The notes under the pieces are model-generated. The model ran no database searches. It worked only from the letters and a program-made list of their open reading frames with translations, and was not told the origin of the DNA. From Thaumasiovibrio sp043421945 (GTDB lineage: Bacteria > Pseudomonadota > Gammaproteobacteria > Enterobacterales > Vibrionaceae), in NCBI GenBank assembly GCA_043421945.1, contig JBHOGO010000001.1, positions 1 to 64,000 on the forward strand: a stretch of 64,000 nt of DNA, in the 5' to 3' direction. The position numbers and the translations under genes are program-made. Each line of letters starts with the position of its first letter. The first letter of the stretch is position 1. Shown here in pieces: positions 25,382 to 34,885 of this stretch.

Positions 25382-25872
25382 CTACAGTTTATACCCTGTA
25401 GCTACGATGTAAACTTCTCACGACGATGCGCGTGAAGAATCTGGTTTGCGAATTTTGACGACTTTAAACGCACTACGCGCCTCATCGAGGTACGTATCTA
25501 AAGCCTTCCTCTTGGAATACCTTAACAGTAAAACTGCCATTTAAGGTAAGTACCTGACGGCACATATCTAATGCTAGTTCAACAAGATACATTGCTCTAG
25601 GTTGATCTGACGCTAAATTTCCACTCATGTTCAGCACTGTGTCCGAAAGCACAACATCCACCATATCGGGTTGGATGCCTTCGAGCAATGCATCAAGCAG
25701 CGCTTTTTCACGAAAATGACCTGCTTTTCGTCATTTTCTTTTACATGGGTCTCTTCAATTTTAAAAATCTCTCGAGATCAGCTGCCTTTTTTCTGTGCTT
25801 CTAAACATATTTATCATAAAAGTGCACTTTCAATTAGCCCCAAGAACTGCCTGAGTGCTTGTTTTTACACAC
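25382..25872 (-). pseudogene. rlmE: Decayed rlmE (23S rRNA Um2552 2'-O-methyltransferase)
   Basis: Remains of RlmE/FtsJ in its expected place between yhbY and ftsH. Read on the minus strand in shifting frames: a start-like GTG at 25872 with CKNKHSGSSWG, a stop, then LKVHFYDKYV; a one-base loss; EAQKKGS, a TGA, then SREIFKIEE; a deletion of roughly 55 codons that removes the SAM-binding GAAPGGW region; GHFREKALLDALLEG, then the long intact stretch VVLSDTVLNMSG...RAMYLVELALDMC...KVFQEEGF (25482-25688); one extra base; DTYLDEARSAFKVVKIRKPDSS; a TGA where Arg is expected; and EVYIVATGYKL before a stop at 25382. About 490 bases remain of an expected 630. It cannot encode an active enzyme. Confidence 0.9.
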
Positions 25873-25984
25873 AATTGACCTGAAATGGGTATTTTACGCG
25901 AAATATGCTCGTAGTCATCTAGACTAGATGGCGTTAGAATACCGCGTTTTCAACCCTTGTGACCAAAAAGATCGAGCAGAACCT

Positions 25985-26281
25985 ATGAACCTAAGCACGA
26001 AACAGAAACAACACCTGAAAGGGCTCGCACACAACTTAAAACCAGTCGTGTTAATGGGCGCTAATGGCCTAACTGAAGCCGTTTTAGCCGAAATTGAAAT
26101 GGCTCTCGACCATCATGAACTGATCAAGGTAAAGGTTGCGTCTGAAGATCGCGAAACCAAAGTACTGATTGTAGACGCTATTGTCCGTGAGACAAAAGCA
26201 GAGAAAGTACAAGTTATCGGTAAGACATTGGTACTTTATCGCCCGAGTGAAGAGCGTAAAATCGAAATCCCACGAAAATAA
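25985..26281 (+). CDS. yhbY: YhbY CRM-domain ribosome-associated protein
   Basis: Small RNA-binding protein associated with pre-50S particles in E. coli. I choose the ATG at 25985 (MNLSTKQKQHLKGLAHNLKP, 98 residues), the family's usual beginning; the frame is open 57 bases further. The CRM signature is LMGANGLTEAVLAEIEMALDHHELIKVKV. It is divergent from the rlmE remnant and convergent with greA. Confidence 0.93.
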   Translation: MNLSTKQKQHLKGLAHNLKPVVLMGANGLTEAVLAEIEMALDHHELIKVKVASEDRETKVLIVDAIVRETKAEKVQVIGKTLVLYRPSEERKIEIPRK

Positions 26282-26320
26282 CATTAATAACGTTAATTTC
26301 CTTTGGGTTATCACTCAAAC

Positions 26321-26347
26321 AAAAGGCCGCAATATGCGGCCTTTTTT
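26321..26347. terminator. Bidirectional terminator between yhbY and greA
   Basis: AAAAGGCCGC and GCGGCCTTTT flank AATAT, with T-runs usable on both strands; placed between two convergent genes. Confidence 0.88.
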
Positions 26348-26377
26348 ACATTTTTTCATATAAAAAAATGTGAGATG

Positions 26378-26851
26378 TTATTTATATTCAACACGCTCAA
26401 TTTCAAACTCTTTAACACCGCCAGGCGTAGTGATTTGTACTTCATCACCTTCAAGCTTACCAATGAGACCACGTGCGATTGGAGAGTTAACTGAAATTAA
26501 GTTTTTCTTAATATCGGCCTCATCATCACCCACAATGCGGTACGTTAACTCTTCTTCGGTATCAACGTCGATTAGCGCAACCGTTGTGCCAAAAATAACC
26601 TTGCCATTATTTGGCATTTTTGTGACATCAATCACCTGAGCAACAGACAATTTATATTCGATATCGCGTATTTGAGCTTCACAGATGCCCTGCTCTTCTC
26701 GTGCCGCGTGATACTCAGCATTCTCTTTTAGGTCACCAAGCTCTCGAGCCTCAGCAATTGCTTCACTAATAAGTGGACGACGTTTCATCAACTTATCATG
26801 TTCCTCTCGCAGCGCTTTCTCGCCCTGCACGGTCATTGGTACTTTTTCCAT
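26378..26851 (-). CDS. greA: Transcription elongation factor GreA
   Basis: Stimulates transcript cleavage by backtracked RNA polymerase. 157 residues with the N-terminal coiled coil carrying the acidic tip (SEAIAEARELGDLKENAEY) and the C-terminal FKBP-like domain ending VQITTPGGVKEFEI. Its leader holds a terminator-like hairpin at the place where E. coli makes the GraL small RNA. Confidence 0.97.
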   Translation of the reverse strand: MEKVPMTVQGEKALREEHDKLMKRRPLISEAIAEARELGDLKENAEYHAAREEQGICEAQIRDIEYKLSVAQVIDVTKMPNNGKVIFGTTVALIDVDTEEELTYRIVGDDEADIKKNLISVNSPIARGLIGKLEGDEVQITTPGGVKEFEIERVEYK

Positions 26852-26920
26852 CTTTAATTAACCTCAGTTTCCAAACTTTGCAGCGGCAAAAATTGGCAAT
26901 AGAAAACCCGGCTTAGGTAT

Positions 26921-26953
26921 AGAAAACCCAACCGAGTAGAAGACTGTTGGGTT
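26921..26953 (-). ncRNA. Terminator-like hairpin in the greA leader (possible GraL-like RNA)
   Basis: AACCCAAC (26925-26932) pairs with GTTGGGTT (26946-26953) around a 13-base loop, and on the minus strand TTTTCT follows. It lies about 75-100 bases before the greA start. In E. coli, transcripts ending in the greA leader form the small RNA GraL; a similar arrangement is possible here. The promoter was not located. Confidence 0.4.
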
Positions 26954-27634
26954 TATCTTAGCAAATATCAGGACATCGATGCCAGTCGAGTAAGTGTAAT
27001 TGCAAGTATCCATAGGGTACCTATCCAATAGTGGCTCGCCAAAATATTCACTTCTGTGCTGCCTAACCACACTGAGACCTTGCGAACAGCAACATAAGTA
27101 ATCGTACTGGGGTTAACGAAGGTTTATGGCATATACGAATAATGAAAACGACAATATGTACCTTAACAACCCGAGCTGCGACACCAAACCCAAAAAGCAC
27201 TACATCATTTTATGCCCTTTTGTTCTCTTCTTATTCCCTTTAAAGAAGCGATATACTTTCAAGCAACCGGCTACGACTGCGCCACTCCCCCCTCTAAAAC
27301 AAGATCGATTTCACTCACTTGCTACCTTACATTCGATATACAGGTTGAGATACATATCACATAACTGAATGATTAAATGAAACTTTCACATAAGACCAAC
27401 TTGTTCAACTTCAAAAAAAGAAAGATTAGATAAATGTAACGGAACCTTAATCAATAAATATAACACACTGTTATATATGCAAAAAAAAGCTAAACACTAC
27501 CTAAAAGTCATCAAGGTAATGATTTTTCAGTTTTTTTTACTAACCAAACCTAGAGTAGAACCATTACAAAGGTTGCCGAGCATTCACATACATAAACGAA
27601 TGTATACAAACTAATAATCTCAAGGATATTCAAG
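26954..27634. promoter_or_regulatory. Intergenic region: greA promoter side and porin promoter side
   Basis: About 680 bases with no convincing gene; two short open frames here lack ribosome sites and family features. The right half is very AT-rich. It contains a perfect palindrome ATATAACA-CAC-TGTTATAT (27458-27476) and an imperfect inverted repeat just upstream of the porin (CATTC...GAATG near 27579-27602). The porin start is preceded by AAGGATATTC. I could not assign ToxR or OmpR sites with confidence. Confidence 0.4.
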
Positions 27635-28558
27635 ATGAATAAAAAACTGATCGCTCTGGCAGTAGCGGCAGCTTCATTCTCTGGTGTTGCAGCAGCAGCA
27701 GAAGTTTACTCAAGCGATACAGCTTCTCTAGCTGTTGGCGGTCGTGCAGAAATGCGTACTCGTCTTAACGATGGTGACATCGCTGACCGTACTCGTGCTC
27801 GTATCAACGTTGCTGGTACTTCTCAAATCAATGACGACCTAACAGCTGTTGGTTTCACTGAATTCGAATACACTTCTAGCAGAACTTCTGTAGCTATAAA
27901 TGCAGATGATGAAGTAACAATCAGCAACGCTTTTGCTGTTCGTCACATCTACGCTGGTGTTGCTGGTGACTTCGGTCAAGTAACTTACGGTCGTCAAGAT
28001 GGCGCAATGGCAGGTATCGCTGACTACACTGATATCATGAATACGAACGGTGGCTTCAACTACTCAGCGATCACTGAGCAAACAACAAGTACTCTTCTTT
28101 ACTCTAACAACTTCAACGGCCTAAACGTTCGTGCTAGCGTTAAGCTTGAAGAAGGTGAGCAAGATAATGCTGGTTTCAGCGCATCGGCTACTTATGACGT
28201 AGCTGGCGTTAACATCGGTGGTGGTTACACCGAGCAAGGCGATGCTAAGCAATTCATCGTTGGTGCTGGTTACTCAATCGACGCTCTATATCTTGGTGCA
28301 ACTTTCACTGATTCTAACGATGCTTCTCAAGCAATGTTCGGAACGCCTGACCAAGGTATCGAAGTTGCTACTCGTTACACAATGGGTAAGACTCACTTCG
28401 GTGCAGGTTTCTTCACACAGAACGATATTGATGGTTTTGTAACTCTTGAAACTGGTTACCGCTTCTCTTCTAACCTACGCTCTGCGCTAGGTACTGACAT
28501 CAATCTTGATGACAGCAAGAAAACTAACGTAAACTTCCAACTACGTTACGACTTCTAA
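27635..28558 (+). CDS. Outer-membrane general porin (OmpU/OmpL/OmpH-like)
   Basis: 307 residues. A 20-odd-residue Sec signal (KLIALAVAAASFSGVAAAA) is followed by alternating beta strands and a C-terminal Phe (LRYDF), as required for BAM insertion. GRAEMRTRL, FGQVTYGRQDG and an N-terminal barrel start AEVYSSDTASLAVGG fit the Gram-negative porin family common in vibrios and photobacteria. The position between greA and dacB is that of ompU in V. cholerae. Codon use is strongly biased to the optimal set of highly expressed genes. Regulation by ToxR is plausible by analogy only. Confidence 0.88.
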   Translation: MNKKLIALAVAAASFSGVAAAAEVYSSDTASLAVGGRAEMRTRLNDGDIADRTRARINVAGTSQINDDLTAVGFTEFEYTSSRTSVAINADDEVTISNAFAVRHIYAGVAGDFGQVTYGRQDGAMAGIADYTDIMNTNGGFNYSAITEQTTSTLLYSNNFNGLNVRASVKLEEGEQDNAGFSASATYDVAGVNIGGGYTEQGDAKQFIVGAGYSIDALYLGATFTDSNDASQAMFGTPDQGIEVATRYTMGKTHFGAGFFTQNDIDGFVTLETGYRFSSNLRSALGTDINLDDSKKTNVNFQLRYDF

Positions 28559-28579
28559 TTCCCTTGAGATTAGAAACCA

Positions 28580-28607
28580 AAGCACTGCCTCGGCGGTGCT
28601 TTTTTGT
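28580..28607 (+). terminator. Porin gene terminator
   Basis: AGCACTGCC and GGCGGTGCT form a near-perfect stem followed by TTTTTTG, about 20 bases past the stop. Confidence 0.85.
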
Positions 28608-28727
28608 TTCTGGTATTTGTATTCACTAAGCTCATCCTTCATGCTCCATCTTTCAACTTCCCTCTTCGTACAGTTCACAGTAGACTAATTGCAAGCCCAC
28701 CTATGTATGCAGCTGTGTGACACTACT

Positions 28728-30257
28728 ATGAAACGATTGATACACTCACTGTTTGCTTTATTTACGTTCCCTATTTTCATTCCTTCTCTCGCTATACCGT
28801 CACCGGCTTTGTTTGTATCTTCCTTGTTTCGGTCTACTTTGCTTCAATCTAGTTTGCCTCTGTCAATTTTAACGCTATCCACTTTGCTAATAGCAAGTCC
28901 GTCGATAGCAAATGCATCCGCTTTAGAGAATCATCAAACGACTGAACTCCCGAGCTTGCCTGGTGCAGCAACTGCACTCTATATCCAAGATGTCTCGACA
29001 GGTGCTATGGTTGCCTCTCACCTCAGTCAGCAGTGGATGCAGCCTGCCAGCACCCAAAAAATACTGACCGCACTGGTGGCGAAACAGCGCTTAGGGAGTA
29101 ACTTTCGCTACAGCACCACAATTCATAGTGACAAACGCGGTGCGGTTATTGGGTTCAATGGCGATCCAACCTTAACAAGACAACAATTAGCGCGGCTCCT
29201 AAGACAGGGAATAACACAAAATAAAAGCCTATTTTCTGGTGATATTTACCTTTCTAATAGCACATTTGTGGGTGAAGATCGGGCTGTAGGGGTTCCATGG
29301 GATACACTCGGGGTCTGCTATGCGGCTCCGGCAACGGGCATTGCATTAGAAAAAAACTGCGTACAAGGCGCACTTTACAGTAATAGAGGCGAAGGCCAAC
29401 TGACTCGATTAAACGTACCAACGCACCATTTAATCACGGTTGATAATCAGGTTAAGGTGGTTTCTAAAGCGACTCAAGAGACAACGTTTTGTGAGCTTAC
29501 CCTTCAAGCCCACCCTAATAATCACTATCAATTATCCGGTTGCTTAGTACAAAGAGAGCAGCCTTTACCGCTCAATTTTGCTATTCAGGATCCCGCACAA
29601 TATATGACGGATGTTATCCATGCAGAATTAAAACGCCTCGGCATTCCGTTTAGCGGCAACATCTATCTCACGAACAAGCCATCGACCTCTCCAGCGCTTC
29701 ACCAACACCTCTCTCAGCCCCTGAACACATTACTCGCAGATGTATTGCAGAAATCGAACAACGTTCTCACAGACAGTCTGCTACGCACTCTGGGGGCACA
29801 ACAGGGCAATGGTAGCTTTACCTATGGCGCTCACGTTTTAAAGCAACATCTTGCTGCACTCTTTGAGGATGATAAATGGCTGAGTACACCACTCAGCGAT
29901 GGCTCTGGTTTATCACGCAATAACCGACTGACCACACTTCAATTAGCGCAAGTGCTTACTTACATTGCCAAGCATGAGCCGGAATTACTGGCTATCTTCC
30001 CAATCAGTGGAGAAAGCGGCACGCTAAGATACCGCCGTAGTGTTCGTCATGCTCCCTTAAAAGGGAAAATTCAAGCGAAAACAGGCTCTTTGTATGGCGC
30101 CAGTAATCTTGCAGGTTTTGTGACAACAGAATCAGGGAAAAAATTGCTGGTTATACAACTCGTGAATGATTACTTTTGGCAGCCAAAGCCAAATACGGAA
30201 AGTCCACTGATTCAATTTGAGCGAGCGCTCTATTCTGAATTGGTTAGTCAATACTAA
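28728..30257 (+). CDS. dacB: D-alanyl-D-alanine carboxypeptidase/endopeptidase (PBP4, DacB)
   Basis: Periplasmic low-molecular-weight penicillin-binding protein that trims stem peptides and cuts cross-links. Class C penicillin-binding motifs are all visible: STQK (Ser nucleophile, in PASTQK, residues 108-111), KSNN (SxN) and AKTGS (KTG). 509 residues from the ATG at 28728; the frame is open 39 bases further from a TTG, and no strong ribosome site decides. The region before the mature enzyme is unusually long (about 65 residues) and Ser/Leu/Pro-rich with two hydrophobic stretches, unlike the ~20-residue signal of E. coli DacB. It may be a tripartite leader or an over-long start. Confidence 0.9.
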   Translation: MKRLIHSLFALFTFPIFIPSLAIPSPALFVSSLFRSTLLQSSLPLSILTLSTLLIASPSIANASALENHQTTELPSLPGAATALYIQDVSTGAMVASHLSQQWMQPASTQKILTALVAKQRLGSNFRYSTTIHSDKRGAVIGFNGDPTLTRQQLARLLRQGITQNKSLFSGDIYLSNSTFVGEDRAVGVPWDTLGVCYAAPATGIALEKNCVQGALYSNRGEGQLTRLNVPTHHLITVDNQVKVVSKATQETTFCELTLQAHPNNHYQLSGCLVQREQPLPLNFAIQDPAQYMTDVIHAELKRLGIPFSGNIYLTNKPSTSPALHQHLSQPLNTLLADVLQKSNNVLTDSLLRTLGAQQGNGSFTYGAHVLKQHLAALFEDDKWLSTPLSDGSGLSRNNRLTTLQLAQVLTYIAKHEPELLAIFPISGESGTLRYRRSVRHAPLKGKIQAKTGSLYGASNLAGFVTTESGKKLLVIQLVNDYFWQPKPNTESPLIQFERALYSELVSQY

Positions 30258-30334
30258 CTAAAATAGTTGTGATGGAAAACCGCAGTAGAGTTAAAGCCAT
30301 TCACTTTACTTAAAACGGCTCTTATAAACGAAAA

Positions 30335-30357
30335 AAAGCCGCTCAATGAGCGGCTTT
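30335..30357 (-). terminator. carB terminator
   Basis: AAAGCCGCTC and GAGCGGCTTT flank AAT; T-runs follow on the minus strand. It lies between the convergent dacB and carB. Confidence 0.85.
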
Positions 30358-30391
30358 CTAATATCAGCATGTTACTTATCGAAAGAGTCGA

Positions 30392-33300
30392 TTAGTCGTT
30401 AGCTTTGATACGTGCATGAAGCTCTTGTACCGAATTAACCTTACTGCGGTCATCGGCAGAGTGTGCCATACAAGTTGCAAATGCAGCATTCAAGGTTGTT
30501 GTGTAGTTAACCTTTTCAGCCAATGCGCCGCGACGTAATACCTTCGAGTCTTCAATCGCTTGACGACCTTCTGTGGTATTAACGATGTAGCTGTATTCGC
30601 CATTCTTAATACGGTCAAGAATGTGAGGACGACCTTCGTGTACCTTGTTCACTAGACGAGGGTTAATGCCCGCTTCGCCAAGTACAACTGCAGTACCGTG
30701 AGTCGCATCTAGCTCGTAGCCAAGCTTAATCATTTTAGACGCAAGGTCTACAACGCGCTGCTTGTCGCCACCGCGAACTGAAAGTAGTGCACGACCACCC
30801 TTCTCTTCTTGCTTGCCACAACCTAGCTCTGCTTTTGCGAAGGCTTCTGCGAACGTATCACCAACACCCATAACTTCACCCGTCGAACGCATCTCTGGGC
30901 CTAGTAGTGGATCCACACCGTGGAATTTGTTGAACGGCAGTACCACTTCTTTCACTGAGTAGTAAGGAGGGATAATCTCTTTCGTAAAGCCTTGCGACTC
31001 AAGAGATTGGCCAGCCATTACACGTGCAGCGATTTTCGCCAGTGGTGCACCTGTTGCTTTTGATACGAATGGAACCGTACGCGCAGCACGTGGGTTAACC
31101 TCAATCAGGTAAACCTCACCATCTTTAACGGCAAATTGCGTGTTCATCAGACCGCGAACACCTAGCTCCATCGCCAGTTTTTCTACTTGCTGACGCATCA
31201 CGTCTTGGATTTCGTTGCTTAGTGTGTAAGCAGGAAGCGAACATGCTGAGTCACCTGAGTGAACACCGGCTTGCTCAATGTGCTCCATGATACCGCCGAT
31301 AACAACTTGCTCGCCGTCACAGATAGCATCAACGTCTACTTCAACCGCATCATCAAGGAAACGGTCAAGAAGGACTGGTGATTCGTTAGAAACACTCACT
31401 GCTTCATTGAAGTAGCGACGTAAGTCCGTTTCATCGTAAACGATTTCCATCGCACGACCACCAAGTACGTAAGAAGGACGAACAACCAATGGGAAGCCGA
31501 TTTCACGTGACTTTTCTACCGCTTGCTCCATCGTAGTGACAGTTGCGTTGTCAGGCTGTAGAAGACCTAAACGGTCAACGGCGACTTGGAAACGCTCACG
31601 GTCTTCTGCACGGTCGATAGCGTCAGGGCTTGTACCAATGATTGGCACGCCAGCAGCTTCAAGAGCACGAGCAAGTTTCAGTGGTGTTTGACCACCGTAC
31701 TGAACGATAACGCCTTTTGGCTTTTCAACACGTACGATAGAAAGTACGTCTTCAAGCGTTACAGGTTCGAAGTACAGACGGTCAGAGGTATCGTAATCGG
31801 TTGATACTGTCTCTGGGTTACAGTTAACCATGATGGTTTCGTAGCCGTCTTCACGCAGTGCTAGCGATGCGTGTACACAACAGTAATCAAACTCGATACC
31901 TTGACCGATACGGTTAGGACCACCGCCCAGAACCATGATTTTATCATTGTCTGTTGGTTGTGCTTCACACTCTTCATCGTAGCTAGAATACATGTAAGCA
32001 GTATCTGAAGAGAATTCAGCGGCACAAGTATCAACACGCTTATATACAGGGTGGATATCGAACTGATCACGTAGTTTACGAATCTCAGACTCAGCCACAC
32101 CCAGTAGCTCTGCTAAACGTGCATCGGCAAAACCTTTACGTTTTAGTTTGCGCAGCACATCAGCATTTAGACCAGCGAAGCCATTTTGCTTCACTTCTGC
32201 TTCTAGGCGAACGATATCTTCGATCTGAACCAAGAACCAACGATCAACTTGCGTGAGGTTGAAGACACCGTCAACAGACATGCCCGCACGGAATGCATCG
32301 GCAATGTACCAAATACGCTCAGCACCAGCATCTTTAAGCTCATGGCGGATCTTAGTCAGTGCGTCTGGCGCATCAAGATCAACCATCTCATCAAAACCGT
32401 TCGCACCGACTTCTAGGCCGCGCAACGCTTTCTGCATAGATTCTTGTTGGTTACGACCAATCGCCATCACTTCACCCACAGATTTCATCTGTGTGGTTAG
32501 ACGATCGTTCGCGCCAGCAAATTTTTCGAAGTTGAAACGAGGGATCTTCGTCACAACGTAATCGATCGTTGGTTCGAATGATGCTGGTGTTGCACCACCA
32601 GTGATGTCATTCATCAGCTCATCAAGCGTGTAACCAATCGCTAGCTTCGCGGCAATTTTCGCAATTGGGAAGCCCGTTGCTTTTGATGCCAGTGCAGAAG
32701 AACGAGATACACGTGGGTTCATCTCGATGATAACCATACGGCCATCTTTCGGGTTGATACCAAACTGTACGTTTGAACCACCTGTTTCAACACCAATTTC
32801 ACGTAGAACCGCTAGCGATGCATTACGCATCAGCTGGTATTCTTTATCCGTTAGTGTTTGCGCTGGTGCTACCGTGATGGAGTCACCCGTGTGGATACCC
32901 ATTGGGTCAAAGTTTTCAATCGTACAAACGATGATACAGTTGTCGTTTTTATCACGAACAACTTCTGTTTCGTATTCTTTCCAACCAATTAGCGATTCAT
33001 CGATTAGAAGCTCGTTTGTCGGAGAAAGGTCTAAACCACGACGACAAATTTCATCGAACTCTTCTTTGTTATACGCGATACCACCACCGGTACCACCCAT
33101 AGTGAAAGAAGGACGGATGATACAAGGGAAACCAACCATATCGAGAACTTTGTAAGCTTCTTCCATGGTCTTCGCTGTATCTGCACGAGGACACTCTAGG
33201 CCGATAGACTTCATCGCTTTATCAAAACGAGAACGGTCTTCCGCTTTATCGATAGCATCCGCGGTTGCACCGATCATCTCCACGCCGAACTCAGCAAGTA

Positions 33301-33619
33301 CGCCGTGCTTCTCTAGATCCAGTGCACAGTTCAGTGCAGTCTGGCCACCCATCGTAGGAAGTACCGCATCAGGGCGCTCTTTAGCGATGATGTTACGAAC
33401 AACTTCCCAATGGATTGGCTCAATGTACGTTGCGTCCGCCATGTCTGGGTCAGTCATGATGGTTGCTGGGTTAGAGTTAACTAGGATAACGCGGTAGCCT
33501 TCTTCACGAAGTGCTTTACACGCTTGCGCACCTGAGTAGTCAAACTCACAAGCCTGGCCGATAACAATAGGGCCAGCACCTAAAATCAATACGCTTTTAA
33601 TATCAGTACGTTTTGGCAT
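30392..33619 (-). CDS. carB: Carbamoyl-phosphate synthase large subunit
   Basis: Uses ammonia from CarA, bicarbonate and two ATP to make carbamoyl phosphate for arginine and pyrimidines. 1075 residues, close to E. coli (1073): two homologous ATP-grasp halves (first from about 1-400, second from about 550-930), each with IIRPSF/VVRPSY and EMNPR/EVNPR motifs, and a C-terminal MGS-like allosteric domain. It follows carA by 17 bases, so both are one operon. Confidence 0.98.
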   Translation of the reverse strand: MPKRTDIKSVLILGAGPIVIGQACEFDYSGAQACKALREEGYRVILVNSNPATIMTDPDMADATYIEPIHWEVVRNIIAKERPDAVLPTMGGQTALNCALDLEKHGVLAEFGVEMIGATADAIDKAEDRSRFDKAMKSIGLECPRADTAKTMEEAYKVLDMVGFPCIIRPSFTMGGTGGGIAYNKEEFDEICRRGLDLSPTNELLIDESLIGWKEYETEVVRDKNDNCIIVCTIENFDPMGIHTGDSITVAPAQTLTDKEYQLMRNASLAVLREIGVETGGSNVQFGINPKDGRMVIIEMNPRVSRSSALASKATGFPIAKIAAKLAIGYTLDELMNDITGGATPASFEPTIDYVVTKIPRFNFEKFAGANDRLTTQMKSVGEVMAIGRNQQESMQKALRGLEVGANGFDEMVDLDAPDALTKIRHELKDAGAERIWYIADAFRAGMSVDGVFNLTQVDRWFLVQIEDIVRLEAEVKQNGFAGLNADVLRKLKRKGFADARLAELLGVAESEIRKLRDQFDIHPVYKRVDTCAAEFSSDTAYMYSSYDEECEAQPTDNDKIMVLGGGPNRIGQGIEFDYCCVHASLALREDGYETIMVNCNPETVSTDYDTSDRLYFEPVTLEDVLSIVRVEKPKGVIVQYGGQTPLKLARALEAAGVPIIGTSPDAIDRAEDRERFQVAVDRLGLLQPDNATVTTMEQAVEKSREIGFPLVVRPSYVLGGRAMEIVYDETDLRRYFNEAVSVSNESPVLLDRFLDDAVEVDVDAICDGEQVVIGGIMEHIEQAGVHSGDSACSLPAYTLSNEIQDVMRQQVEKLAMELGVRGLMNTQFAVKDGEVYLIEVNPRAARTVPFVSKATGAPLAKIAARVMAGQSLESQGFTKEIIPPYYSVKEVVLPFNKFHGVDPLLGPEMRSTGEVMGVGDTFAEAFAKAELGCGKQEEKGGRALLSVRGGDKQRVVDLASKMIKLGYELDATHGTAVVLGEAGINPRLVNKVHEGRPHILDRIKNGEYSYIVNTTEGRQAIEDSKVLRRGALAEKVNYTTTLNAAFATCMAHSADDRSKVNSVQELHARIKAND

Positions 33620-33636
33620 CTTTCTTCTTCCCCAGC

Positions 33637-34776
33637 TTAGGCGCGATGTTGCTTAATTAGATCAATAAAGTGGTCAAACAATGGAGCCGCATCATGCGGA
33701 CCAGGGCTTGCTTCAGGGTGCCCTTGGAAGCTAAACGCTGGCTTGTCTGTACGGTGAATACCCTGTAGAGAGCCATCAAACAGTGACTTATGCGTAGCGC
33801 GCAAGTTCGCTGGCAACGTCTCTTCATCCGCGGCGAAACCGTGGTTTTGAGAGGTAATCATTACCACATCACGATCAAGATCTTTCACTGGGTGGTTCGC
33901 ACCGTGGTGACCAAATTTCATCTTCACCGTTTGCGCACCAGACGCAAGTGCAAGGATTTGGTGACCAAGACAGATACCAAAGATTGGTAGACCTTTATCT
34001 AGGAATACTTTTGTTGCTTCAATCGCATACTCACAAGGTGCTGGGTCACCCGGGCCATTCGATAGGAATACGCCATCTGGGTTTAGTGCAAGTACGTCTT
34101 CAGCTGAAGTCTGAGCTGGTACCACTGTTAAGCGGCAGCCACGGTCAACGAGCATGCGAAGAATGTTACGTTTAGCGCCGAAGTCATAAGCGACAACATG
34201 GAATGGTAACTCACCATCTTCTTTCGCTTCAGGAAGACCACCTTCCAGTGTCCACGAACCTTGTTTCCATTGGTACGTTTCTTCTGTTGTCACTTCCTTC
34301 GCCAGATCCATGCCTTTCAGACCAGGGAAAGCTTTTGCTTTCTCTAGTGCCAAAGCTTCATCTAAGTTGTTGCCTGCAACGATACAACCGTTCTGTGCAC
34401 CTTTTTCACGCAGAATACGCGTTAGCTTACGGGTATCAATATCCGCGATGCCGACGATGTTTTGCGATTTAAGGTAATCAGAAAGGGTTTGTTCATTACG
34501 GAAGTTAGAAGCAATGATAGGAAGGTCACGAATTACCAAGCCTTGCGCGTGGATTGAGGAGGATTCTTCATCTTCGGAATTCGTTCCGGTGTTACCAATA
34601 TGGGGATATGTAAGGGTAACGATTTGCTGGGAATAGGAAGGATCAGTTAGGATTTCTTGATAACCTGTCATCGAAGTATTAAAAACAACTTCACCAACAG
34701 CTAAACCATCTGCTCCAATGGCAATACCACGGAACACAGTCCCATCTTCGAGGACTAGCAGTGCTGACTTACTCAA
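33637..34776 (-). CDS. carA: Carbamoyl-phosphate synthase small (glutaminase) subunit
   Basis: Hydrolyses glutamine and feeds ammonia to CarB. 379 residues. The start is TTG at 34776 (reading SKSALLVLEDGTVFRG): GGAGG lies five to six bases upstream and E. coli CarA begins at the same place; the open frame runs 141 bases further but covers the promoter. The class I glutaminase triad is in GICLGHQIL (Cys) and the C-terminal QGHPEASPG (His, Glu). Confidence 0.96.
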   Translation of the reverse strand: MSKSALLVLEDGTVFRGIAIGADGLAVGEVVFNTSMTGYQEILTDPSYSQQIVTLTYPHIGNTGTNSEDEESSSIHAQGLVIRDLPIIASNFRNEQTLSDYLKSQNIVGIADIDTRKLTRILREKGAQNGCIVAGNNLDEALALEKAKAFPGLKGMDLAKEVTTEETYQWKQGSWTLEGGLPEAKEDGELPFHVVAYDFGAKRNILRMLVDRGCRLTVVPAQTSAEDVLALNPDGVFLSNGPGDPAPCEYAIEATKVFLDKGLPIFGICLGHQILALASGAQTVKMKFGHHGANHPVKDLDRDVVMITSQNHGFAADEETLPANLRATHKSLFDGSLQGIHRTDKPAFSFQGHPEASPGPHDAAPLFDHFIDLIKQHRA

Positions 34777-34885
34777 GACAACCTCCAAAATCAATAAATA
34801 TGCAACCAAAGTGTATAGATTTTCACTACGAAGATCTACACCCAGTGCTATCTCACATAGCACTGAATTTTGACAAATTGCGCGC

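Noticed and set aside
25482..25688. 68-codon protein as a real small gene
   Set aside because: It is the longest surviving piece of the broken rlmE, starts at an internal TTG and lacks the SAM site.
26864..27368. Two open frames (68 and 80 codons) in the greA-porin gap
   Set aside because: No ribosome sites, no family features, irregular composition; the first overlaps the greA leader hairpin.
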